Under the pieces are notes generated by a model. The model was not told the DNA's origin and did not search any database. It worked only from the letters and a program-made list of their open reading frames with translations. From Annona cherimola (lineage: Eukaryota > Streptophyta > Magnoliopsida > Magnoliales > Annonaceae), in the NCBI GenBank assembly GCA_030490835.1, contig CM059971.1, positions 46,982,012 to 47,046,011 of the forward strand: a stretch of 64,000 nt of DNA. Reading direction: 5' to 3'. Shown piece by piece: positions 29,124 to 42,360 of this stretch. A program made the position numbers and the translations under genes. Within the stretch, counting starts at the first letter, position 1. Each line of letters begins with the position of its first letter.

Positions 29124-31687
29124 GATTTCATTTACATTCAAACGACAACAAATGACATTAAAAGTATTCAAATCGAATCAAATAAATTCAATCGGATAGA
29201 ATGAACTTTCATTATCTAGAATTGAGTACAACTAAATCCAATTGACTTGATTTGACTGTAATGAGAACGAGTAAACTTTAACGCATTCAAATAGATTCAA
29301 AGCAACCGAATAGGACGTAAGGAACTTCAATAAATAAGAATTAACAACAATCCCTTTATTTCGTTTGCATTTGAACGACAACGGATGACGTTAAAGGCAT
29401 TCATATCGAATCAAATGAATTGAGTTGGATAGAATGAACATTGATTAGTTAGAATTGAGTACATCTAAATCTAATTGACTTGATTTCACTGTAATGAGAA
29501 CGGGTACACTTTAACGGATACCTATTGATTCAAAACAACTGACTCGGACAAAAGGAACTTCAATCAACAAGAATTGACAACAATCCCTTGATTTTATTTA
29601 CATTCGAACGACAACAAATGACCTTAAAAGCATTCAAATCGAATCAAATGAATTCAGTCGGATAGAATGAACTTTGATTATTTAGAATAGTGTACAACTC
29701 AATCTAATTGACTCGATTTGATTGTAATGAGAACAAGTAAACTTTAACGCATTCCAATAGATTCAAAACAACCGAATCAGATGTAAGGAACTTCAATAAA
29801 CAAGAATTAACAACAATCCCTTGATTTTATTTACATTCGAACGACAACGAACGACCTTAAAAGTATCGAAATCGAATCAAATGAATTCAGTCGGATAGAA
29901 TGAACTTTGATTATTTAGAATAGTGTACAACTCAATCTAATTGACTTGATTTGACTGTAATGAGAACAAGTAAACTTTAACGCATTCCAATAGATTCAAA
30001 ACAACCGAATCGGACGTAAGGAACTTTAATAAACAAGAATTAACAACAATCCCTTGATTTTATTTTCATTTGAACGACAACAAATGACATTGAAAGAATT
30101 CAAATCGAATCAAATGAATTCAGTCGGATAGCATGAACTTTCATTATCTACAATTGAGTGCAACTAAATCTAATTGACTTGATTTGACTGTAATGAGAAC
30201 GAGTAAACTTTAAAGCATTCCAGTAGATTCAAAGCAACCGAATCGGACGTAAGGAACTTCAATAAATAAGAATTAACAACAATCCCTTTATTTCATTTGC
30301 ATTTGAACGACAACAAATGACCTGAAAGGAGTTCGAATCGAATCAACTGAATTTAGTCGGATAGAATGAACTTTGATTATTTAGAATAGTGTACAACTCA
30401 ATCTAATTGACTCGATTTGATTGTAATGAGAACAAGTAAACTTTAACGCATTCAAATAGATTCAAAACAACCGAATCGGACGTAAGGAACTTCAATAAAC
30501 AAGAATTAACAACTATCCCTTGATTTTATTTACATTCGAACGACAACGAACGACCTTAAAAGCATTGAAATTGAATCAAATGAATTAATTCGGATAGAAC
30601 GAACTTTGATTATTTAGAATAGTGTACAACTCAATCTAATTGAGTTGATTTGACTGTAATGAGAACGAGTAAACTTTAACGCATTCTAATAGATTCAAAA
30701 CAACCAAATCGGATGTAAGGAATTTTCAATAAATAAGAATTAACAACAATCTCTTGATTTTATATACATTCGAACGACAACGAACGACCATAAAAGCATT
30801 GAAATCGAATCAAATGAATTCGGTCGGATAGAATGAACTTTGATTATTTAGAATAGTGTACAACTCAATCTAATTGACTTGATTTTACAGTAATGAGAAC
30901 GAGTAAACTTTAACACATTCTAATAAATTCAAAAAACCAAAATCGGATGTAAGGAACTTCAATAAACAAGAATTAACAACTATCCCTTGATTTTATTTAC
31001 ATTCGAACGACAACGAACGACCTTAAAAGCATTGAAATCGAATCAAATGAATTCAGTCGGATAGAATGAACTTTGATTATTTAGAATAGTGTACAACTCA
31101 ATCTAATTGACTTGATTTGACTGTAATTAGAACGAGTAAACTTTAAAGAATTCCAATAGATTCAAAACAACCAAATCGGACGTAAGGAACTTCAATAAAC
31201 ATGACTTAACAACAATCCCTTGATTTCATTTACATTCGAACGACAACAAATGACCTTAAACGCATTCAAATCGAATCAACTGAATTCAGTCGGATAGAAT
31301 GAACTTTGATTATTTAGAATAGTGTACAACTCAGTCTAATTGACTTGATTTGATTGTAATGAGAACAAGTAAACTTTAACGCATTCCAATAGATTCAAAA
31401 CAACTGAATCGGACGTAAGGAACTTCAATAAATAAGAATTAACAACAATCCCTTGATTTTATTTTCATTTGAACGACAACAAATGACATTAAAAGTATTC
31501 AAATCGAATCAAATGAATTCAGTCGGATAGAATGAACTTTCATTATCTACAATTGAGTGCAACTAAATCTAATTGACTTGATTTGACTGTAATGAGAACG
31601 AGTAAACTTTAACGCATTCCAGTAGATTCAAAGAAACCGAATCGGACGTAAGGAACTTCAATAAATAAGAATTAACAACAATCCCTT
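29124..31687 (+). repeat. 11-monomer higher-order repeat, copy 5 (2564 bp)
   Basis: Contains aagtatcgaaatcg (T at 29864) and gatagcatgaac (C at 30132), two variants found again exactly 2564 bases later in copy 6 and in no other copy. It also repeats aaaagtattc (T at 31496) from copy 4. It has a single trimer, with gaatcagatg at 29774. Confidence 0.9.
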
Positions 31688-34251
31688 GATTTCATTTACA
31701 TTCAAACGACAACAAATGACATTAAAAGTATTCAAATCGAATCAAATAAATTCAATCGGATAGAATGAACTTTCATTATCTAGAATTGAGTACAACTAAA
31801 TCCAATTGACTTGATTTGACTGTAATGAGAACGAGTAAACTTTAACGCATTCAAATAGATTCAAAGCAACCGAATAGGACGTAAGGAACTTCAATAAATA
31901 AGAATTAACAACAATCCCTTTATTTCGTTTGCATTTGAACGACAACGGATGACGTTAAAGGCATTCATATCGAATCAAATGAATTGAGTTGGATAGAATG
32001 AACATTGATTAGTTAGAATTGAGTACATCTAAATCTAATTGACTTGATTTCACTGTAATGAGAACGGGTACACTTTAACGGATACCTATTGATTCAAAAC
32101 AACTGACTCGGACAAAAGGAACTTCAATCAACAAGAATTGACAACAATCCCTTGATTTTATTTACATTCGAACGACAACAAATGACCTTAAAAGCATTCA
32201 AATCGAATCAAATGAATTCAGTCGGATAGAATGAACTTTGATTATTTAGAATAGTGTACAACTCAATCTAATTGACTCGATTTGATTGTAATGAGAACAA
32301 GTAAACTTTAACGCATTCCAATAGATTCAAAACAACCGAATCAGATGTAAGGAACTTCAATAAACAAGAATTAACAACAATCCCTTGATTTTATTTACAT
32401 TCGAACGACAACGAACGACCTTAAAAGTATCGAAATCGAATCAAATGAATTCAGTCGGATAGAATGAACTTTGATTATTTAGAATAGTGTACAACTCAAT
32501 CTAATTGACTTGATTTGACTGTAATGAGAACAAGTAAACTTTAACGCATTCCAATAGATTCAAAACAACCGAATCGGACGTAAGGAACTTTAATAAACAA
32601 GAATTAACAACAATCCCTTGATTTTATTTTCATTTGAACGACAACAAATGACATTGAAAGAATTCAAATCGAATCAAATGAATTCAGTCGGATAGCATGA
32701 ACTTTCATTATCTACAATTGAGTGCAACTAAATCTAATTGACTTGATTTGACTGTAATGAGAACGAGTAAACTTTAACGCATTCCAGTAGATTCAAAGCA
32801 ACCGAATCGGACGTAAGGAACTTCAATAAATAAGAATTAACAACAATCCCTTTATTTCATTTGCATTTGAACGACAACAAATGACCTGAAAGGAGTTCGA
32901 ATCGAATCAACTGAATTTAGTCGGATAGAATGAACTTTGATTATTTAGAATAGTGTACAACTCAATCTAATTGACTCGATTTGATTGTAATGAGAACAAG
33001 TAAACTTTAACGCATTCAAATAGATTCAAAACAACCGAATCGGACGTAAGGAACTTCAATAAACAAGAATTAACAACTATCCCTTGATTTTATTTACATT
33101 CGAACGACAACGAACGACCTTAAAAGCATTGAAATTGAATCAAATGAATTAATTCGGATAGAACGAACTTTGATTATTTAGAATAGTGTACAACTCAATC
33201 TAATTGAGTTGATTTGACTGTAATGAGAACGAGTAAACTTTAACGCATTCTAATAGATTCAAAACAACCAAATCGGATGTAAGGAATTTTCAATAAATAA
33301 GAATTAACAACAATCTCTTGATTTTATATACATTCGAACGACAACGAACGACCATAAAAGCATTGAAATCGAATCAAATGAATTCGGTCGGATAGAATGA
33401 ACTTTGATTATTTAGAATAGTGTACAACTCAATCTAATTGACTTGATTTTACAGTAATGAGAACGAGTAAACTTTAACACATTCTAATAAATTCAAAAAA
33501 CCAAAATCGGATGTAAGGAACTTCAATAAACAAGAATTAACAACTATCCCTTGATTTTATTTACATTCGAACGACAACGAACGACCTTAAAAGCATTGAA
33601 ATCGAATCAAATGAATTCAGTCGGATAGAATGAACTATGATTATTTAGAATAGTGTACAACTCAATCTAATTGACTTGATTTGACTGTAATTAGAACGAG
33701 TAAACTTTAAAGAATTCCAATAGATTCAAAACAACCAAATCGGACGTAAAGAACTTCAATAAACATGACTTAACAACAATCCCTTGATTTCATTTACATT
33801 CGAACGACAACAAATGACCTTAAACGCATTCAAATCGAATCAACTGAATTCAGTCGGATAGAATGAACTTTGATTATTTAGAATAGTGTACAACTCAGTC
33901 TAATTGACTTGATTTGATTGTAATGAGAACAAGTAAACTTTAACGCATTCCAATAGATTCAAAACAACTGAATCGGACGTAAGGAACTTCAATAAATAAG
34001 AATTAACAACAATCCCTTGATTTTATTTTCATTTCAACGACAACAAATGACATTAAAAGCATTCAAATTGAATCAAATGAATTCAGTCGGATAGAATGAA
34101 CTTTCATTATCTACAATTGAGTGCAACTAAATCTAATTGACTTGATTTGACTGTAATGAGAACGAGTAAACTTTAAAGCATTCCAGTAGATTCAAAGAAA
34201 CCGAATCGGACGTAAGGAACTTCAATAAATAAGAATTAACAACAATCCCTT
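31688..34251 (+). repeat. 11-monomer higher-order repeat, copy 6 (2564 bp)
   Basis: Shares the copy-5 variants (T at 32428, C at 32696). It also carries gaactatgatt (changed base at 33637), which is otherwise seen only in copy 1 at the same place in the unit. Private changes include gacgtaaagaac near 33745 and catttcaacg near 34031. Confidence 0.9.
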
Positions 34252-34949
34252 GATTTCATTTACATTCAAACGACAACAAATGACATTAAAAGTATTCAAA
34301 TCGAATCAAATAAATTCAATCGGATAGAATGAACTTTCATTATCTAGAATTGAGTACAACTAAATCCAATTGACTTGATTTGACTGTAATGAGAACGAGT
34401 AAACTTCAACGCATTCAAATAGATTCAAAGCAACCGAATAGGACGTAAGGAACTTCAATAAATAAGAATTAACATCAATCCCTTTATTTCGTTGCATTTG
34501 AACGACAACGGATGACGTTAAAGGCATTCATATCGAATCAAATGAATTGAGTTGGATAGAATGAACATTGATTAGTTAGAATTGAGTACATCTAAATCTA
34601 ATTGACTTGATTTCACTGTAATGAGAACGGGTACACTTTAACGGATACCTATTGATTCAAAACAACTGACTCGGACAAAAGGAACTTCAATCAACAAGAA
34701 TTGACAACAATCCCTTGATTTTATTTACATTCGAACGACAACAAATGACCTTAAAAGCATTCAAATCGAATCAAATGAATTCAGTCGGATAGAATGAACT
34801 TTGATTATTTAGAATAGTGTACAACTCAATCTAATTGACTCGATTTGATTGTAATGAGAACAAGTAAACTTTAACGCATTCCAATAGATTCAAAACAACC
34901 GAATTAGATGTAAGGAACTTCAATAAACAAGAATTAACAACAATCCCTT
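34252..34949 (+). repeat. Truncated last copy of the 11-monomer repeat (three monomers)
   Basis: The first three monomers of the unit are present (catttacattcaaacg, then gggtacactttaacgg, then acaacaaatgacc), ending with the variant gaattagatgtaagg. One base is missing in ttcgttgcatttg near 34490. The next monomer (34950) is no longer the expected gcatcgaaatcg type but an aattagaacgag type typical of the 10-mer family. The 11-mer block therefore stops here. Confidence 0.82.
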
Positions 34950-37900
34950 GATTTTATTTACATTCGAACGACAACGAACGACCTTAAAAGCATTGAAATC
35001 GAATCAAATGAATTCAGTCGGATAGAATGAACTTTGATTATTTAGAATAGTGTACAACTCAATCTAATTGACTTGATTTGACTGTAATTAGAACGAGTAA
35101 ACTTTAAAGAATTCCAATAGATTCAAAATAACCAAATCGGACGTAAGGAACTTCAATAAACAAGACTTAACAACAATCCCTTGATTTCATTTACATTCGA
35201 ACGACAACAAAGGACCGTAAACGCATTCAAATCGAATCAACTGAATTCAGTCGGATAGAATGAACTTTGATTATTTAGAATAGTGTACAACTCAATCTAA
35301 TTGACTTGATTTGACTGTAATGAGAACAAGTAAACTTTAACGCATTCCAATAGATTCAAAACAACCGAATCGGACGTAAGGAACTTTAATAAACAAGAAT
35401 TAACAACAATCCCTTGATTTTATTTTCATTTGAACGACAACAAATGACATTGAAAGAATTCAAATCGAATCAAATGAATTCAGTCGGATAGAATGAACTT
35501 TCGTTATCTACAATTGAGTGCAACTAAATCTAATTGACTTGATTTGACTGTAATGAGAACGAGTAAACTTTAACGCATTCCAGTAGATTCAAAGCAACCG
35601 AATCGGACGTAAGGAACTTCAATAAATAAGAATTAACAACAATCCCTTTATTTCATTTGCATTTGAACGACAACAAATGACCTGAAAGGAGTTCGAATCG
35701 AATCAACTGAATTTAGTCGGATAGAATGAACTTTGATTATTTAGAATAGTGTACAACTCAATCTAAGTGACTTAATTTGACTGTAATGTTAACGAGTAAA
35801 TTTTAACGCATTCAAATAGATTCAAAACAACCGAATCGCACGTAAGGAACTTCAATAAATAAGAACTAACAACAATCCCTTGATTTTGTTTACATTCGAA
35901 CGACAACGGATGACGTTAAAGGCATTCATATCGAATCAAATGAATTGAGTTGGATAAAATGAACATTGATTAGTTAGAATTGAGTACATCTAAATCTAAT
36001 TGACTTGATTTCACTGCAATGAGAACGGGTATACTTTAACGGATACCTATTGATTCAAAACAACTGACTCGGACAAAAGGAACTTCAATCCACATGAATT
36101 GACAACAATACCTTGATTTCGTTTACATTCGAACGACAACGGATGACGTTAAAGGCATTCAAATCGAATCAAATGAATTGAGTCGGATAGAATGAACTTT
36201 GATTATTTAGAATAGTGTATTACTCAATCTAATTGACTTAATTTGACTGTAATGTGAAAGAGTAAACTTTAACGCATTCCAATAGTTTCAAAACAACCGA
36301 ATCGGACGTAAGGAACTTCAACAAATAAGAACTAACAACAATCCCTTGATTTCGTTTGCATATGAACGACAACGGATGACGTTAAAGGCATTCAAATCGA
36401 ATCAAATGAATTGAGTCGGATAGAATGAACTTTGATTATTTAGAATAGTGTACAACTCAATCTAATTGACTTGATTTGACTGTAATGAGAACAAGTAAAC
36501 TTTAACGCATTCCAATAGATTCAAAACAACCGAATCGGACTTAAGGAACTTTAATAAACAAGAATTAACAACAATCCCTTGTTTTATTTTCATTTGAACG
36601 ACAACAAATGACATTAAAAGCATTCAAATCGAATCAAATGAATTCAGTCGGATAGAATGAACTTTCATTATCTACAATTGAGTGCAACTAAATCTAATTG
36701 ACTTGATTTGACTGTAATGAGAACGAGTAAACTTTAACGCATTCCAGTAGATTCATAGCAACCGAATCGGACGTAAGGAACTTCAATAAATAAGAATTAA
36801 CAACAATCCCTTTATTTCATTTGCATTTGAACGACAACAAATGACCTGAAAGGAGTTCGAATCGAATCAACTGAATTTAGTCGGATAGAATGAACTTTGA
36901 TTATTTAGAATAGTGTACAACTCAATCTAAGTGACTTAATTTGACTGTAATGTTAACGAGTAAATTTTAACGCATTCAAATAGATTCAAAACAACCGAAT
37001 CGCACGTAAGCAACTTCAATAAATAAGAACTAACAACAATCCCTTGATTTTGTTTACATTCGAACGACAACGGATGACGTTAAAGGCATTCATATCGAAT
37101 CAAATGAATTGAGTTGGATAGAATGAACATTGATTAGTTAGAATTGAGTACATCTAAATCTAATTGACTTGATTTCACTGCAATGAGAACGGGTATACTT
37201 TAACGGATACCTATTGATTCAAAACAACTGACTCGGACAAAAGGAACTTCAATCCACATGAATTGACAACAATAACTTGATTTCGTTTACATTCGAACGA
37301 CAACGGATGACGTTAAAGGCATTCAAATCGAATCAAATGAATTGAGTTGGATAGAATGAACTTTGATTATTTAGAATAGTGTACAACTCAATCTAATTGA
37401 CTTGATTTTACTGTAATGAGAACGAGTAAACTTTAATGCATTCTAATAGATTCAAAACAACCAAATCAGATGTAAGGAACTTCAATAAACAAGAATTAAC
37501 AACAATCCCTTGATTTTATTTACATTCGAACGACAACGAACGACCTTAAAAGCATTGAAATCGAATCAAATGAATTCAGTCGGATAGAATGAACTTTGAT
37601 TATTTAGAATAGTGTACAACTCAATCTAATTGACTTGATTTGACTGTAATTAGAACGAGTAAACTTTAAAGAATTCCAATAGATTCAAAACAACCGAATC
37701 GGACGTAAGGAACTTCAATAAATAAGAATTAACAACAATCCCTTTATTTCGTTTGCATTTGAACGACAACGGATGACGTTAAAGGCATTCATATCGAATC
37801 AAATGAATTGAGTTGGATAGAATGAACATTGATTAGTTAGAATTGAGTACATCTAAATCTAATTGACTTAATTTCACTGTAATGAGAACGGGTATACTTT

Positions 37901-38210
37901 AACGGATACCTATTGATTCAAAACAACTGACTCGGGCAAACGGAATTTCAATCAACAAGAATTGACAACAATACCTTGATTTCGTTTACATTCGAACGAC
38001 AACGGATGACGTTAAAGTCATTCAAATCGAATCAAATGAATTGAGTTGGATAGAATGAACTTTGATTATTTAGAATAGTGTACAACTCAATCTAATTGAC
38101 TTGATTTTACTGTAATGAGAACGAGTAAACTTTAACGCATTCTAATAGATTCCAAACAACCAAATCGAACGTAAGGAACTTCAATAAATAAGAATTAACA
38201 ACAATCCCTT
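34950..38210 (+). repeat. Block with monomer order of the 10-monomer family
   Basis: The monomers starting at 34950 follow the order seen at about 8388-9500: aattagaacgag with aaagaattcc, then acaagactt followed by acaacaaagg, then ttttcatttg with gagtgcaact, then cctgaaaggagttcg with gtgacttaattt, then the acaacgg/ttgagttgg type. Near 36217 the box gtgtattactcaatc with atgtgaaagag appears for the first time; it becomes common further right. A one-base deletion makes cccttgttttattttc near 36581. Confidence 0.8.
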
Positions 38211-41200
38211 GATTTTATATACATTCGAACGACAACGAACGACCATAAAAGCATTGAAATCGAATGAAATGAATTCAGTCGGATAGAATGAACTTTGATT
38301 ATTTAGAATAGTGTACAACTCAATCTAATTGACTTGATTTGATTGTAATGAGAACGAGTAAACTTTAACGCATTCTAATAGATTCAAAACAACCAAATCG
38401 GATGTAAGGAACTTCAATAAACAAGAATTAACAACAATCCCTTGATTTTATTTACATTCGAACGACAACGAACGACCTTAAAAGCATTGAAATCGAATCA
38501 AATGAATTCATTCGGATAGATTGAACTTTGATTATTTAGAATAGTGTACAACTCAATCTAATTGACTTTATTTGACTGTAATGAGAACGTGTAAACTTTA
38601 ACGCATTCTAATTGATTCGAAACAACCAAATCGAACGTAAGGAACTTTAATCAACAAGAATTAACAACAATCTCTTGATTTTATTTACATTCGAACGACA
38701 ACGAACGACCTTAAAAGCATTCAAATCGAATCAAATGAATTGAGTTGGATAGAATGAACTTTGTTTATTTAGAATAGTGTACAACTCAATCTATTTGACT
38801 TGGTTTTACTGTAATGAGAACGAGTAAACTTTAACGCGTTCTAATAAATTCAAAAAACCCCAATCGGATGTAAGGAACTTCAATAAACAAGAATTAACAA
38901 CTACCCCTTGATTTTATTTACATTCGAACGACAACAAACGACCTTAAAAGTATTGAAATCGAATCAAATGAATTAATTCGTATAGAATGAACTTTGATTA
39001 TTTAGCATAGTGTACAACTCAATCTAATTGACTTAATTTGACTGTAATGAGATCGAGTAAACTTTAAAGCATTCCAATAGATTTAAAGCAACCGAATCGG
39101 ACGTAAGGAACTTCAATAAATAAGAATTAAAAACAATCCCTTTATTTTGTTTGCATTTGAAGGACAACAAATGACCTTAAAGGGGTTCGAATCGAATCAA
39201 CTGAATTCAGTCGGAGAGAATGAACTTTGATTATTTAGAATAGTGTATTACTCAATCTAATTGACTTAATTTGACTGTAATGTGAAAGAGTAAACTTTAA
39301 CGCATTCCAATAGTTTCAAAACAACCGAATCGGACGTAAGGAACTTCAACAAATAAGAACTAACAACAATCCCTTGATTTCGTTTGCATATGAACGACAA
39401 CGGATGACGTTAAAGGCATTCAAATCGAATCAAATGAATTGAGTTGGATAGAATGAACTTTGATTATTCAGAATAGTGTACAACTCAATCTAATTGACTT
39501 GATTTTACTGTAATGTGAACGCTTAAACTTTAACGCATTCTAATAGATTCAAAATAACCAAATCGGATGTAAAGAACTTCAATAAATAAGAATTAACAAC
39601 AATCCTTGATTTTATTTACATTCGAACGAGAACGAACGACCTTAAAAGCATTGAAATCGAATCAAATGAATTAATTCGGATAGAACGAACTTTGATTATT
39701 TAGAATAGTGTACAACTCAATCTAATTGACTTGATTTAACTGTAATGAGAACGAGTAAACTTTAACGCATTCTAATAGATTCAAAATAACCAAATCGGAT
39801 GTAAGGAACTTCAATAAATAAGAATTAGCAACAATCCCTTGATTTTATTTACATTCGAACGAGAACGAAGGACCTTAAAAGCATTGAAATCGAATCAAAT
39901 GAATTATTTCGGATAGAACGAACTTTGATTATTTAGAATAGTGTACAACTCAATCTAATTGACTTGATTTTACAGTAATGAGAACGAGTAAACTTTAACG
40001 CATTCTAATAGATTCAAAATAACCAAATCGGATGTAAGGAACTTCAATAAACAAGAATTAACAACAATCCCTTGATTTTATTTACATTCGAACGACAACG
40101 AACGACCTTAAAAGCATTGAAATCGAATCAAATGAATTCATTCGGATAGATTGAACTTTGATTATTTAGAATAGTGTACAACTCAATCTAATTGACTTTA
40201 TTTGACTGTAATGAGAACGTGTAAACTTTAACGCATTCTAATTGATTCGAAACAACCAAATCGAACGTAAGGAACTTCGATAAACAAGAATTAACAACAA
40301 TCTCTTGATTTTATTTACATTCGAACGACAACGAACGACCTTAAAAGCATTCAAATCGAATCAAATGAATTGAGTTGGATAGAATGAACTTTGTTTATTT
40401 AGAATAGTGTACAACTCAATCTATTTGACTTGGTTTTACGGTAATGAGAACGAGTAAACTTTAACGCGTTCTAATAAATTCAAAAAACCCCAATCGGATG
40501 TAAGGAACTTCAATAAACAAGAATTAACAACTACCCCTTGATTTTATTTACATTCGAACGACAACAAACGACCTTAAAAGTATTGAAATCGAATCAAATG
40601 AATTAATTCGTATAGAATGAACTTTGATTATTTAGAATAGTGTACAACTCAATCTAATTGACTTAATTTGACTGTAATGAGATCGAGTAAACTTTAAAGC
40701 ATTCCAATAGATTTAAAGCAACCGAATCGGACGTAAGGAACTTCAATAAATAAGAATTAAAAACAATCCCTTTATTTTGTTTGCATTTGAAGGACAACAA
40801 ATGACCTTAAAGGGGTTCGAATCGAATCAACTGAATTCAGTCGGAGAGAATGAACTTTGATTATTTAGAATAGTGTATTACTCAATCTAATTGACTTAAT
40901 TTGACTGTAATGTGAAAGAGTAAACTTTAACGCATTCCAATAGTTTCAAAACAACCGAATCGGACGTAAGGAACTTCAACAAATAAGAACTAACAACAAA
41001 CCCTTGATTTCGTTTGCATACGAACGACAACGGATGACGTTAAAGGCATTCAAATCGAATCAAATGAATTGAGTTGGATAGAATGAACTTTGATTATTCA
41101 GAATAGTGTACAACTCAATCTAATTGACTTGATTTTACTGTAATGTGAACGCTTAAACTTTAACGCATTCTAATAGATTCAAAATAACCAAATCGGATGT

Positions 41201-42360
41201 AAGGAACTTCAATAAACAAGAATTAACAACAATCCCTTGATTTTATTTACATTCGAACGACAACGAACGACCTTAAAAGCATTGAAATCGAATCAAATGA
41301 ATTCATTCGGATAGATTGAACTTTGATTATTTAGAATAGTGTACAACTCAATCTAATTGACTTTATTTGACTGTAATGAGAACGTGTAAACTTTAACGCA
41401 TTCTAATTGATTCGAAACAACCAAATCGAACGTAAGGAACTTCGATAAACAAGAATTAACAACAATCTCTTGATTTTATTTACATTCGAACGACAACGAA
41501 CGACCTTAAAAGCATTCAAATCGAATCAAATGAATTGAGTTGGATAGAATGAACTTTGTTTATTTAGAATAGTGTACAACTCAATCTATTTGACTTGGTT
41601 TTACTGTAATGAGAACGAGTAAACTTTAACGCGTTCTAATAAATTCAAAAAACCCCAATCGGATGTAAGGAACTTCAATAAACAAGAATTAACAACTACC
41701 CCTTGATTTTATTTACATTCGAACGACAACAAACGACCTTAAAAGTATTGAAATCGAATCAAATGAATTAATTCGTATAGAATGAACTTTGATTATTTAG
41801 AATAGTGTACAACTCAATCTAATTGACTTAATTTGACTGTAATGAGATCGAGTAAACTTTAAAGCATTCCAATAGATTTAAAGCAACCGAATCGGATGTA
41901 AGGAACTTCAATAAATAAGAATTAAAAACAATCCCTTTATTTTGTTTGCATTTGAAGGACAACAAATGACCTTAAAGGGGTTCGAATCGAATCAACTGAA
42001 TTCAGTCGGAGAGAATGAACTTTGATTATTTAGAATAGTGTATTACTCAATCTAATTGACTTAATTTGACTGTAATGTGAAAGAGTAAACTTTAACGCAT
42101 TCCAATAGTTTCAAAACAACCGAATCGGACGTAAGGAACTTCAACAAATAAGAACTAACAACAATCCCTTGATTTCGTTTGCATACGAACGACAACGGAT
42201 GACGTTAAAGGCATTCAAATCGAATCAAATGAATTGAGTTGGATAGAATGAACTTTGATTATTCAGAATAGTGTACAACTCAATCTAATTGACTTGATTT
42301 TACTGTAATGTGAACGCTTAAACTTTAACGCATTCTAATAGATTCAAAATAACCAAATCG
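38211..42360 (+). repeat. Third variant family: 5- and 7-monomer repeats
   Basis: Diagnostic monomers here carry aaaggggttcg, aattaattcgtatag, aacgcgttctaataaattc, cagaatagtgtac and gaacgcttaaac. The gggg landmark is at 39182, 40812 and 41977. The first gap is 1630 bases (7 monomers minus 1) and the second is 1165 bases (exactly 5 monomers). The seven-monomer version has two extra monomers containing cgagaacgaa near 39627 and 39860. One of the length differences is the missing C in aacaatccttgatt near 39602. Confidence 0.82.
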
